Positions 34,044-45,184 of a stretch of 64,000 bases of DNA are shown here, piece after piece (within the stretch, counting starts at the first letter, position 1; every line of letters begins with the position of its first letter). A program made the translations under genes and the position numbers. The notes below the pieces were generated by a model. That model was not told where the DNA came from and did not search any database. It saw nothing but the letters and a program-made list of their open reading frames with translations. The stretch spans positions 46,446 through 110,445 of the forward strand of contig JADWOT020000404.1 in NCBI GenBank assembly GCA_036345935.2. Reading direction: 5' to 3'. Source of the stretch: Taenia hydatigena. Taxonomy: Eukaryota; Platyhelminthes; Cestoda; Cyclophyllidea; Taeniidae.

Positions 34044-34487
34044 CTAATAACGAACCTCAGCCTCCAAGTTTTCGTTCAATACTCTTGTTAAGCTCAGGGG
34101 TGAGACCAATTTTTCAGCTGCATGGATCGGTCCTTGAATGCAGGTCGTCTGGTGATGACCTTGCCATCTAGAGAGTGTCCAAGCAGCAGTCATTCTGGTG
34201 GAACGAAGGCAGAGATGACGTCCAACTAGAGGCAGTCTAACGATTGCCATTGGCTGCGGGAGTTGTCTTCCAGTTAGCAAATAATTTATATTGGCTTTCA
34301 TTTACGGCACATAGACTGCACAATTCGCTATGGATGAGATGGGGAAACTTAAATTTCTCATCAGCAAATGTCTACAGATTAGGGTTAAATCCCTTCTTTG
34401 GACAAAAGGAATATTCATAAAAAGTTTTGGCAAATTGTGATGAGTTTTGGTGGCAGATATCTTGGCTTGTCCGCCTTCTTCTAACAT
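34044..34487 (-). CDS. Candidate coding region with one internal stop
   Basis: A single minus-strand frame runs from an ATG at 34487 to TAG at 34044, broken by one TAA at 34302-34304 and restarted by ATG at once. The first part begins MLEEGGQAKISATKTHHNLP. The second (MKANINYLLTGRQLPQPMAI ... SPLSLTRVLNENLEAEVRY) looks the more protein-like. It may be one gene with an unseen intron, a pseudogene, or only the downstream 85-codon frame is real. No domain recognised. Confidence 0.3.
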
Positions 34488-35365
34488 TTATCTGTTCACA
34501 TGTGTCGCAAAAACTGCGCTACTGTAAGTACCTACAATTTGCTGTGAAGAGACAGCCATCGGTAAAATGCAGAGCTTATTAACAACTCACAGCAGTGACA
34601 ACGAGCCAAACAAACGATGATCATCACATGGCGTAACTTTTTATTAGTCCATCAGACGCACACTTGAACAATCTACCAAATCGCAGAATTTCTAATTTGC
34701 ATAATGCAATTAGGTCTTGGCAAAATAAGTACATTTATAACGTTCTTCGCAATTGGCAATGTTGTAAAATTTGATTTGGTGTACATGACGCTTTTGAGAG
34801 ATGGAATTTAAAGCAAAATTTATTCGCTGGTTTGTAACTACCATACTGAGAAAGCCGTACCTGAAATTATCCTTACTTCCACAAATTCGGTTAATAAGAA
34901 CATATTAACTGACGAGAAATCGAAGTCCAAACCACAAGGTCTGACCAGTCATTTAGCTATTCACCCGTTTTTGCATCTGTTTGCTCGGATACGACCTCCA
35001 CAATAATGAGGATGTTTGGGGACGAATGGATTCAAATGCGGAAACAAAACACACGCATAAATGTAGCCAGTGCTGTTTATCACTCGAATGATTGTCTTGC
35101 CAACACCACAGCTGCAGCGAGGGCACGGAAGAATACCTAATGTTAAAAGGATCACAAAGTGGCAATGGCGACATAAGCGTTACACGAAGTACTAGCATCC
35201 TCTAACGCAATAACGCAGGCTACGTACGCTTAGCTGTTGAAGGTGCCAAGAACAGTTCATCAGGGTGCATTGATTCAACTGCCAATATTCATTCCGCATC
35301 GGTGGCCACGGAGGTGAAGTTAGCAGAGATGAAGTGGAACGTTAGCCAGGCGTAAGCAACGGTTA

Positions 35366-35555
35366 AACCAAAGTTTATTTAAGAAAGGCCAATTTCGGGT
35401 ACAATGATTAGGACCAACTAAGCATCGCACAATTTGCTATGTGCATAATACGAAGCCGAGGAAAATGGGATTGGAGTAGCATAAACACTAGCGAGTTCTA
35501 CCCTATGTGGGACCGCCTGGGTGTTCTTACAAAGCAGCTTACACTGCTCATGCTA
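35366..35555 (+). repeat. Left arm of a 190-bp inverted repeat (98% identical)
   Basis: Every base aligns with the reverse complement of 36875-37064 without gaps and with three mismatches in 190. The arm begins AACCAAAGTTTATTTAAGAA and ends CACTGCTCATGCTA. After a 63-nt unmatched gap a further 21 bp (CTATAAGCTAAGAACCTGTG...) matches perfectly at 35619-35639. Confidence 0.95.
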
Positions 35556-36059
35556 AGGTGGGCGAGGCAGATTACCCAGCCATCACTAAATTATTTCACT
35601 TAATAGGCTGTGGTCAGTCTATAAGCTAAGAACCTGTGTAAAGTGCAACTTTACAAAATATGAACACCGCTTCTTTACTGCACTGATTCAAAGAATGATA
35701 ACGGAATTGTCACCAAAACTAGTTGGCGCGTCAATATATAAAGGCATTTGGAAATTTCTGGTGTCATGTGTAAGTTTCGTAAGAAGGCTTCGAACGTACC
35801 GCTTAAAGGGGTTTTGAATCAGCAAATTAAGAAGGTGTGAACAAAAGCTATCAGCTGTACAGTAGGGCAGCAGAAAGAGTCCTTTTTCTCTCGGTTTTGT
35901 CGGCCAGGAGTTGTATTTCAGCTCAACGCCTTATTCTTTAAGCAAATTCATGCTCATATATGAGAGCATCGGAGCCTTGCAGTAAGGCACTTAACAACAG
36001 AACGCATTTAAAATTATGTATCACTCGGGCTATAGTATCAATGAGGAATCCTCAGCGCT

Positions 36060-36200
36060 TCTGCCACCTTGCAGCCAGTGTGAGTGACTCAATTTGACCT
36101 CCTTTCTAGCATGTGATTCACTGTCATCTTATGCAAAATTATTCAGCCATAACAGTTAACTTGCTGCTACTGAGGAGAATACTTTATTGATTAAGCGTCT
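36060..36200 (+). repeat. Dispersed repeat W, copy 1
   Basis: Begins CTGCCACCTTGCAGCCAGTG followed by TGAGTGACTC. Related direct copies lie at 38131-38270 and 40620-40765. Diverged, about 140 bp, non-coding. This copy lies inside the 35.4-37.1 kb inverted repeat. Confidence 0.55.
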
Positions 36201-36874
36201 ATCCCTTTTTAATTTCCCACAGCACTTATTAAGCTCATCTTGGCGAACCAATCTCGCCAACCTATTATTTTAGCCAAGCCACTATCTCAGTGCTTTGCTT
36301 TACCAGACTGTGGTATTGTACGGGAAAGCAAAAGTCTGTCCAGTTTCTCAGGTGAAGTATATTGCATGACTGTGCCCTGTGAGGTTCAATGCTCGACTCA
36401 TGGAGCTGACATGGTCTGCGCAATGTAGCTACTACTTGTTTTGGACTTGCAACAGAACACTTCACGATGAATCACCCCCGATGGCCAGATCTGTGCGTTT
36501 CTGCAAGCGCATTGTGCTTTTCGGCTCAATTAGACTCCACTCCACGGCAAAAACAACTGGCCTACCTACTTTGCACTCTCTTGACTCAAATGTGACACCA
36601 CTGTCTCTCATAGATCCGCACATCCAATGCCTTAAGCCAGTTAATTCTCCAGCATGTTGATTCACCCTTTGTTCATGCTTACTTCAATCAATTGATTCGA
36701 CGTTTGATTCATGTGCACATTTCTTCTGCGATCGACGACAAGCAAAACATACTGATGGAAACAGTGCTAGACAGGACTGCTTCAGTCCGCTTGATGAATG
36801 AACTAAAATGACCAGATTTTTAGCAAAAGATTCATTGCGCATCACACAGGTTCTTAGCTTATAGCCGTGCCAAG

Positions 36875-37064
36875 TAGCATGAGCAGCGTGAGCTGCTTTG
36901 TAAGAACACCCAGGCGATCCCACATAGGGTAGAACTCGCTAGTGTTTATGCTACTCCAATCCCATTTTCCTCGGCTTCGTATTATGCACATAGCAAATTG
37001 TGCGATGCTTAGTTGGTCCTAATCATTGTACCCGAAATTGGCCTTTCTTAAATAAACTTTGGTT
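36875..37064 (-). repeat. Right arm of the 190-bp inverted repeat
   Basis: Reverse complement of 35366-35555 with three mismatches and no indels. On its inner side a 10-nt gap precedes the 21-bp perfect match at 36844-36864. The arms enclose about 1.3 kb with no long open frame. Confidence 0.95.
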
Positions 37065-37074
37065 CAACTGCTGC

Positions 37075-38120
37075 ATTCGCAAAATCAATTATGGCAAGAC
37101 TGAACATCGTTCTCAACTGCATGAAATTTACATTTTACGCAGCAACAACAAATTTGCAGTTCCCAGTAGCCTTGTTTTTTAAATTATTGCCACTCAGTGC
37201 CGAAATCATCGGGCCATTAAAGAGCCGCTTACTGTCAGTGGCTGTTTCAAAGGCCTTTCATTTTCAGCGATGAAAACCCATAACAAATATGCGTTGTGTA
37301 GCGATTCGCATTTCACTTTACACACACTTGAAACATTATGTTGCTATCTTAACAGGGTATGGTTTCGGCCGACATTAGTTGGTCTTTCCGCATGCCGATT
37401 GCACAGTGAGTGTAAACGTCAAACCAGCATTCAGTCGATATCAATTTGAAAACTGGTAGCTCCAATTGGAATCGTTTGTTCGCTTTCAGCCATGCCGTTT
37501 ACAGTTTAAACTGTGATCCATTTCCAAGTAGATTAATCTAGTTCTTCCTATCAGTAGTTGGGGAGACAAACACGTTGCTGATACTTTGACAACCTGAACC
37601 GGCATATACGTGCCGGTCGAAAAGGTTGAAGCAGTGGAGAATAGACGCATGGAAAAAAATCAGCAAAAGCATATAAGCGATCCGCTAACACGTCATAAGT
37701 AAAGGCGGCTACAATGTTGAGAGGCATTAATGGTAATGACTAGGCTTGTAAATCAAAGAAAACTAAATCCACTGCAAAACTGTCCGTGTTATGTTATCTC
37801 ATCTGGGCACACTTATGCGTGCGCCCAAGGTTCACGCTTCTTTTACCCACCACGTTTCATTAATAATGCAGATGAGATAGCGAATGTATCACATCAGTGT
37901 TGCTCACTGAGTCGCTACAGCGTGACAGCCTCCTCTATTTCCGTTTCATCAACCAGGAGATGCTTTCTACTTAACAATCTCTCCTTTAGAATTTGTTCAA
38001 ATTCAAGATCGAGAGCAGAGCCGCCTATTGTGAATGCTGCAAAACACTGTTTTAAGTCCCGTAATTAGACATTTTACACTAAAAATGTGTTTGTCATCTC
38101 TCTGACTGTGATAGTAGCGG
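37075..38120. other. No supportable gene
   Basis: A 112-codon plus frame at 37730-38068 has no splice context and Ser/Cys/Arg-heavy composition; treated as chance. Confidence 0.3.
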
Positions 38121-38130
38121 TGAAGCCACA

Positions 38131-38270
38131 ACGTGTCTGCCACGTTGCAGCCACTGTGATTGACTCTTACTGACAGGCTTTCTGGCATGTGACTATACTG
38201 TGATGCTTTGCAAAGTTATTCAAGCATGTGTGCCAACTAACTGAAACTAATAAGTCTCTATTGACCGAAT
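38131..38270 (+). repeat. Dispersed repeat W, copy 2
   Basis: TGTCTGCCACGTTGCAGCCA ... TGCTTTGCAAAGTTATTCAA aligns with copies at 36060 and 40620. Confidence 0.55.
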
Positions 38271-38489
38271 GACTGCTTTACAATTTCTCAGGTCTTCAAA
38301 TTGGCATTTGCATGCACAACTAAAATTGACATGCACTGACACAAAGCTGGTTAGAAACTATCAAACAACCCTCAATCTTGGACTACCAGTAATTCTCCAC
38401 ATAGCATTTTGCATATTGATGGCGAGACAGAAGACTTACTTCAGCGTGTTTCACCGACCGAACCCAGTCATCTTGTTAAAAGCGTGTGT

Positions 38490-38610
38490 ATTGTCGTTCA
38501 ACAGGATGGTATTGCATGTGGCAGCAAAGTCTGTTTCGCGGTTCAGGCAAAATATGCCGCGTGAATGTGCGGTGCAGGTGGAATTGGCTGAGGTATGTTT
38601 CACTGAAATG
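38490..38610 (+). repeat. Dispersed repeat V, copy 1
   Basis: GGTATTGCATGTGGCAGCAA ... GAGGTATGTTTCACTGAAAT aligns with 39590-39690 (CGTATTGCATGTGGCAGCAT ... GAGGCGCGTTTCATTGAATA). Diverged direct repeat about 1.1 kb apart. Confidence 0.45.
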
Positions 38611-38679
38611 AGTCAGACTTGGACTACTTAATACTTTGGTGGTAAAACTAAAGGCTGATACATTTGTTGTGGTTCAACA

Positions 38680-38801
38680 TCATTTATTCCACACAAGCAC
38701 TTGATGGAACTCTAAGTGCAGGCGCGTTACGTTGTGGTTCAGCAGAGGCATGGCAATATTTGCAGAACACAAAAGATCCCAGCAGACCACAAAAATTGGG
38801 C
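38680..38801 (-). CDS. Weak candidate terminal exon
   Basis: A good minus-strand acceptor (ATGACCTGTGTCTTTGCAG) ends at 38802. It is followed by 39 open codons (PIFVVCWDLLCSANIAMPLL then NHNVTRLHLEF...) to a TGA that overlaps an AATAAA (GGAATAAATGA). The same frame is also open upstream, adding a hydrophobic stretch that looks like a membrane span. Hydrophobic AT-rich translations arise easily by chance, so confidence is low. Confidence 0.25.
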
Positions 38802-39589
38802 CTGCAAAGACACAGGTCATAATCATTATGCATAAAATGAATGAGTACATAGCTGAATGTATGAGAACGTAATTGCTTTCCATGTTTGAGTGACTGTTCT
38901 CACTCCCCAAATTGAGTGCAGTCCTACTACAAATTAGTGGTGCTGACTCTTGTAGCATCAAACTTCCCTGCCTTTAGTAAAGGAATGTAAAAGCCACATG
39001 CTTATCCAGTAATACAACGTGCTTTTTGACTTGCTTTTATCAGCAGACTTCCTTTGGATGGTAGCAAACCGCTACTTAATTCAACGGTCTCTGATTCCTT
39101 AAATGTTGCTTGTTGACTGTGTAGACGACGTTGCTACTTACGGTCGTAGAGCGCAAGCAGGCATACATGAAGTTGGGCGTAATTGCTGTGAGTAATTTTG
39201 GCGCATTAGCCTGCCTTGTTAAATTTGTTTTTAAGGGCTTGACTTGCATTGGGCATCGCCGCGTTTGATCGCATGAATTCTACTTACGAAGGTGCCGGGA
39301 TTTCCCGCTTTCCCGAACACATAATTAAAGCATCCTTAATATTGGTCTAGCATTACAGGTACTGTACCAGGACCATGCCACCTTAAAATTAAGAGTGAAA
39401 CTAAGAGTTTTGCATGCAATCCATTTGCGAGATCAGCAACTGTGAATAACACCACCAGTCGACAGGACGCCTTTCATTACGGATTAGTTATGCACATTGT
39501 TTGTAAGATAGTGGCATCAACATAGGTAAACTTGGCAACTGAATCACGTCGCCTTGGTACTTCAGTCAAGGAAAGGTATTCGTACATTG

Positions 39590-39690
39590 CCTTGCCATTC
39601 GACGTATTGCATGTGGCAGCATTATGTGCAATGCGATCCACGGAAGCGCGCCTTTGGCTGTGTAATCGTCGAGGCGCGTTTCATTGAATA
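39590..39690 (+). repeat. Dispersed repeat V, copy 2
   Basis: See the copy at 38490-38610; the best block is TATTGCATGTGGCAGCA. Confidence 0.45.
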
Positions 39691-40399
39691 AGGTGGAATT
39701 CGGTGGGAGCAGATTGGTAGCGCAAATGGCAAAACTGATTTGAAAAGTGCACTTCACGAACCAATAACTGAAAAGACAATGCTAGCGATTTCAGCAGGAC
39801 ATTGTTAATTGATATTATTGCATGCAAAGATTTCACTTTAGGGTTTTTTCACCCTAACTTCGCATGTGGTCGAATGCAGGTAACATTTCCTTATCACACT
39901 GTCGTATTAGAATTGAATTTAGAGCCATTGTTTGATGCATAGTTGTTCACTTCTCGCTGTGAATTGAAGGATAGCACTTGACACTCACTGACGCATAACA
40001 CCAATAGGGATATTTTGAGCGTGACCAGCGCTGTATTTTTTTCAAACTTCGACACATGCCTTTGTGGCAACCTTCTCAATGAGGTAACCTATTGGCACTG
40101 AGCTGTCAAATTTCATCACTGGTCCGTAACTGCTAGCTTTAATTGTCAATGACTTAGATAGTTTGCCGAATTGTTTGATTTACTGCTTAATATTTTACTG
40201 AAACTCCAGGGAAGCAGTGCACCGATTCTAATGGCGATATTATGGCAGGTTTTCTAATAGCTTAAGGCATCCACAAACTAGATGTCACAGAACAGTCATC
40301 CGCACTACTTGGCAGCATTGTTCACCCGGGTGCAGTTCATCCCGAGGAACGTATACTTGATTATGGTGATTGGGAAAGAGGTAACTGATGCTTTGAACC

Positions 40400-40600
40400 T
40401 TAGTTTAGTAAATTGTTAGTGTTAGCAGCTAGATTTTTTAGCAACGCGTATAATTTAGGCTTTCTATTCATAGTGGATATCCGCGCCGCTGTTTCATGTA
40501 CCCATGCATAACTCAGCCGAGAAGTTTTTCTTAACTTATCACTGATTGAGTCTCTGCGAGTAGATGTATAACGACTCATATCGCCTTTCTCTCCACCCAT
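40400..40600 (-). CDS. Candidate small protein or exon, unrecognised
   Basis: Minus-strand ATG at 40600 opens 66 codons to TAA. The protein (MGGEKGDMSRYTSTRRDSIS, then DKLRKTSRLSYAWVHETAAR and a Lys/Asn-rich helix) is basic, Ser/Thr-rich and strongly protein-like, resembling a phosphorylated regulatory region. No splice sites or poly(A) signal tie it to a transcript. The ATG abuts the edge of repeat W copy 3. Confidence 0.35.
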   Translation of the reverse strand: MGGEKGDMSRYTSTRRDSISDKLRKTSRLSYAWVHETAARISTMNRKPKLYALLKNLAANTNNLLN

Positions 40601-40619
40601 GAATGCAACAATAACCTTA

Positions 40620-40765
40620 CCACTTGTCTGTCACGTTGGAGCCAGTGTGAGTGATTCAAATTGGCCGCATTTCAATCATTTATTGGTAATGTTATCTTGC
40701 ACGAAGTTATCCAAGCAAGATGGCGAACTTGTTACCACTGAACAAATTCTCTATGGGTTAAAGGG
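40620..40765 (+). repeat. Dispersed repeat W, copy 3
   Basis: CTTGTCTGTCACGTTGGAGC then CAGTGTGAGTGATTC, the third direct copy of the 36060 and 38131 repeats. Confidence 0.5.
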
Positions 40766-41078
40766 CCACTCGTTTGCTTATTAAGTGTTACCAACTTGCT
40801 CTCAATGCAGTGGTGAGCATTGGTGTATCGAATCATAAGGCTGATTTAATAAACTTGAAGTAACGGATCAAAAAGCCCTCTTCATTGCTAATTTTATTTT
40901 TACATAATAGTTGCAGGGTGGGGGTTTCAACTCAGGTCAGCTCGTCAAATGCGTCTCCCTGTTCTTGTATATTGCTCTCGTTGGGGTGCTCGTGATTTGT
41001 GTTACCATGTGCTGAATCGGCATTCGATAGCAAGGGTCTGATTAGACTCACTGTCAAAGACTTTGCGTAAATGTCTTA

Positions 41079-41285
41079 TTAGATCTGATTTTCGGAGGTG
41101 GGATTGGCTGTGTTAGGTGGAATTTTGTCTTTTGACACAGTCTGCTTGATCTTTACGCCGATTCGCCAATGTAGATTGGTTTGCTTAACAGATACACCCA
41201 ATTTTGGTTTATAGTAGAGGTTGGCGCTGTCGTTCGCCACTAATTCGTGCGTCTTCAGGTCGAAAATGTCTTTCTTCATTCTCAA
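41079..41285 (-). CDS. Candidate terminal exon, unrecognised
   Basis: A minus-strand acceptor (TAATTAGAGTGCATTAGTCAG) ends at 41286. It is followed in phase 0 by 68 open codons to TAA. The peptide (KKDIFDLKTHELVANDSANL, YYKPKLGVSVKQTNLHWRIG, VKIKQTVSKDKI and a polar tail) has alternating hydrophobic and polar residues typical of beta strands. It is one of the most coding-like isolated frames in the window. No family recognised; no AATAAA directly follows. Confidence 0.45.
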   Translation of the reverse strand: MRMKKDIFDLKTHELVANDSANLYYKPKLGVSVKQTNLHWRIGVKIKQTVSKDKIPPNTANPTSENQI

Positions 41286-41299
41286 CTGACTAATGCACT

Positions 41300-43280
41300 C
41301 TAATTAGAAAATTAAGCTAGCTAAATCTCCAGCGATTTAATTTGCCCCTCATTTGTGCTTGGTCTATTCTCCTTGTATAACTACTGAGGTATGCATGCGT
41401 TTCCTGTGCAAACGATAGCAAGTAAGACTACATTGACGGGAATCTAGTGCTAGTCATGGCAGTGCTTCAGTTCACTCACTAAAATGACTCAAATATGGTA
41501 GCGCCACCTCGCTCTCTACTTATTAACTTTAAGTAGACGTAGGGGTTCATTTCGAATACTCATCCGGTTGAAACCACTTCTTATGTTGTCCACACCCTTC
41601 TTCGAAGCCTACTTGAAGCAACTTTACATTTGAGGGCATGTGTAGACACTCTAAATAGAACCGCTCAATTCTGGACAGGAATACTCAGCCGTTAATTTGC
41701 TGGATAGAATGCGTTCAGCTGCATGTACCAGCGTAGAATTCCTTCCCGCAGGGCAGCTTCATTTCACCTATTCACACCCTATGCTGTGTCGCATAGCACT
41801 TGCGATGGCACTTTTGCACGAGAAATAATTTACCGATTTCGCGGTGCTTCATTCCAGAACTTTGCTTGTTTAGCTGTTGGTTGCGTTCATTTGGGTGGAT
41901 CGATTGTCTTTGCAGGATGTATAGAGCACTGGGCCGTTCCAGCAGTCCCAATCCCACTCTTTTTGCCCAACATGCACTTTCCTTCCAAGTATTATGCCTT
42001 TATAGTCTTCAAGGAAGTCTCCATATGCTGCATTGGTGGCAGTAAAAACAGATGCAAGTATGGATTAATGCTATCCTGATTTATGTCGCCAATGGCGAGC
42101 TTCGATGTTGTGAAGGAACTGCATGGGCCTTAGATAAAGAAGTGCTGTCGTCTAATAGCAGGAGGACTGAGAACGATATCTCCCTTCGGCAAGAAAGCTG
42201 GCAACACGCAAAGCGACACCACTCGTGAACCATCTAGAGAAGTTTTGTCTAGCAGCTTAATTCAACGATGCTCGCATTTCTCACATGCTACGTGCTGTCT
42301 GTACCGGTGACGTCACCTCTCACAGTAGTGAAGCTCAAGCAAACAAGCATGATTACAGGGGTGATTACAGTCAATCAATTTGGCCTATTAACCTCCCTTA
42401 TTAAATTTAATGGGACTAATCGTCTAAGAGCCTGAACAATCGAAGAGCCTGACCTAAATGACAACCATTTTATTACTCCTAACTTAGAAGCATCAGTAAA
42501 TCCGCTTAATTCTACGCAAAACAATCTCATTCGCCAAAATGCACTGCAGATCTACGTCATTTTATCGGTTGATTGAAGCTGTTTGAACATATTTAAATAA
42601 AATTATTTATAAAAGAGGGGAGAGGTGCCAATGTATTGATGAAAGATTAGCACTCCGATCCGATGTAAATGAGAGAATTTAAAGTTCAACTTCGTAGTGA
42701 AAAGTGATTGGCATAGAAAGAATGGACTATATCATCCAGAAATGCTTGGGACTCCATTTGCTTGATCCACCGAGAATTGTCCTTTGAGAGTCCCTTATAT
42801 GCGTTTGGGGCATTGTTCTTTCAGCCGTTGATCAAAAATGTAATAAGAATGATTTTTACAATCACAGATGGCAGTATTCATGCATCACAACTTAAGCTAA
42901 GCCGATTTCTTAAAACGTTTCTATTTGTACTATTCTCATAAATGATGGGAAGAGAGAAATTGTACATAACGGTAATGGCTCAAAGTATGAACGCCATCCA
43001 CTCACGGGGTGTTAACCAGTGCCCTTGCTTTAACCTTTCCTTGCCTTATTCGTCTTTAATCATGGAAAGGCCAGATTAGCCATAAATACCCACATTGATT
43101 GACATGGAAAAGTAACATCAGCCCTATGAATTTCGACTCATTTATTATTTTTGCCACATATGCTTGAGTCCTAGATTTTAGCAAACTAAGTTTCCTTTAC
43201 GACCATTTAATGGTAGAATTTCTCATAAAAGCTTTCTAACTAAGCGCGCAAGGCCCGAAGAGTTGAGCTTGCCTCATCTG
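41300..43280. other. No supportable gene
   Basis: A 118-codon plus frame at 41723-42079 has hydrophobic, Cys-rich composition without splice context; not called. Confidence 0.3.
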
Positions 43281-43289
43281 TTTCAGCAT

Positions 43290-43580
43290 CACCTTGCAAC
43301 CGATCTTCTTATCTGACTCTTACTTTTCTCTCATTTCCATTTCTCCTTCGTTTTCCAAACTGTACACTTCTCCTTATGTCCAATATGCCTGCTGTATAAT
43401 CACCTTCATAAGTGCCTTCCATTTCTGCATTATGAATGATCACTACCGTGCCATAGTGTGGTGAGTGCTTCAGGGACGGATAAATGGTCATCTTGCATGC
43501 AAATAACGCAATGCCTGTCCTTCGCTTACGCAGCGATTACTAAATATAGCCCTACTGTGAACGTTAGAACTAAGACTGTT
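43290..43580 (+). repeat. Dispersed repeat L, third and most diverged partial copy
   Basis: Corresponds to the 3' third of repeat L: CATTATGAATGATCACTACC, GTGTGGTGAGTGCTTCAGGG, TTGCATGCAAATAACGCAAT and GCAGCGATTACTAAATATAG align with 17905-18050. Clearly older than the 17 and 23 kb copies. Confidence 0.6.
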
Positions 43581-44813
43581 TTGATTTATATAGCTCGGTT
43601 CCAAGAATTTTCATTTTAGCCCCAAATATATCATGAAGATTTGCCTGTACCATGTGGTGCTGTGCAAACACATTTCGACATTATGCATAATAATACCTCT
43701 AAGTGCAGCGCCTTTGCACCAAAAATAATTTCTTTTTACACAGATTTGCCTTTATTAGCAGCGCTGTAGTCAATTTGGCGCACCATATGTTTAAGCAATC
43801 TCAGCTCGAATTCGTAATATTTTAGTAACTGGCCGCTCCTACGTGTAGCAGCTACCGGGATAAAAACGATAGCAGCTAAGGCTCAATTCTCCTACTTCAT
43901 TGAGCTCAAGTCCACTAGCAAAGCTCACATCTGGGTTTCATGGATCACACTGAAGCATTTAAATATGTGCAATCATTACACATGTAATTGGATGCACAAC
44001 GCATTCCTAAAACCAGATTAGACGCAATTTAATATGATGTGGTAGTTGCTTTGTCATATCAACCAAACAAGCCATAATTATTGTATGAAGCAGTCTAATA
44101 TTAATGTATCTTCATCTACATGTTACTACCTGCAATTACTGAGGGGGAGGATTATTGCATGCAATTGAATTGGCAATCAGCGCGAGAGTTTTATTTTGTA
44201 ATGCTGAAAATGATCTTGGAATGCCCTTTTTACCACTAGCACTTTCACCTAATGTGGATATGTTGGTTAATGAAAAATTATTCCACCGGGCACCTTTCTG
44301 AGTCAAAAACAAGCTACTTATTCCTTATTCGAACAGCAAACATTTCAATGAATGCAACATGTTTGTCAATTTGTACAGATGCGGATCATTAGCATAAGCA
44401 TCTGCTATACAAAGGAAGCCATAGTCATAAGATAAAATAATTGCTTTTGCATTTTATTGGTCTAAAAAAAGCAAATAGTGTATCTCAGTTTAAAGTGTAA
44501 ACACTTGAATCAAAGCTTGCATCATCCCAAGGCGATCTAATTGTAGACCTTGACAAAGAACCCTCAACAGAGGATCGCTAAGCCGTAGGAGCGACCCTGT
44601 CACTGGTTAAGGTTGCTTGAGGAATCTCCCGTATCAAATGCGAATGGTCCCAATGGGGGGGTTGAAGGTTCTGCTGTAAGATCAAAAGAATATTATGCTG
44701 CAGTGCATACAAATGTGCAAAAATACCGAGTAAAACGCCCTGCATTTATGTTTTGATCGATAATCATGCACATATGCTATCCTCCTCCTCCTATAAAAAT
44801 TCCAACAGATTAG

Positions 44814-45184
44814 TTGACGGAAATTCCAAAGACTCCCATTTTCATCGAAAAGATTGGCATCAAATTCGACAGCAAGCAGCATGTCGCCAATCAAATTCGC
44901 GTTTTACGATGCATAAAAGGCAAGGGACAGCTGGCGCTTGAAGGAACAGAGCTACAAGACATCTATCATCTTGCGGAAACACAGCTAATATTAAAGAGCG
45001 CTGACTGCTCTAGAATATCTGATTTTCAGAGAAAGCACAGTTCGAAAAGACGCAGATGAATGTGAACAGCAGTCATTCAAATCATGATGATCTCCAAAAA
45101 CGAATTTGTGCTCGAATCCAAGAATTGCACGATAAGTTGTCCGTTAAAAAGCGCAGACATATCGTTAAAATCAATACTTTGCAG
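44814..45184 (+). CDS. Exon, possible SURF6-like N-terminal part, with a frame break
   Basis: From an AG at 44812-44813 a frame runs 81 codons (TEIPKTPIFIEKIGIKFDSK ... LALEGTELQDIYHLAETQLI) to TGA at 45057. One frame over, at 45056, the sequence continues NVNSSHSNHDDLQKRICARI then QELHDKLSVKKRRH and ends at a consensus donor (TTTGCAG|GTAAAT). Alternatively 45030-45184 is its own exon behind the acceptor ATCTGATTTTCAG. The DLQKRI.ARIQELHDKL stretch resembles the basic coiled motif of SURF6-type nucleolar proteins; this rests on memory of the motif only. The last 28 nt of the exon are the first unit of the tandem array that follows. Confidence 0.4.
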
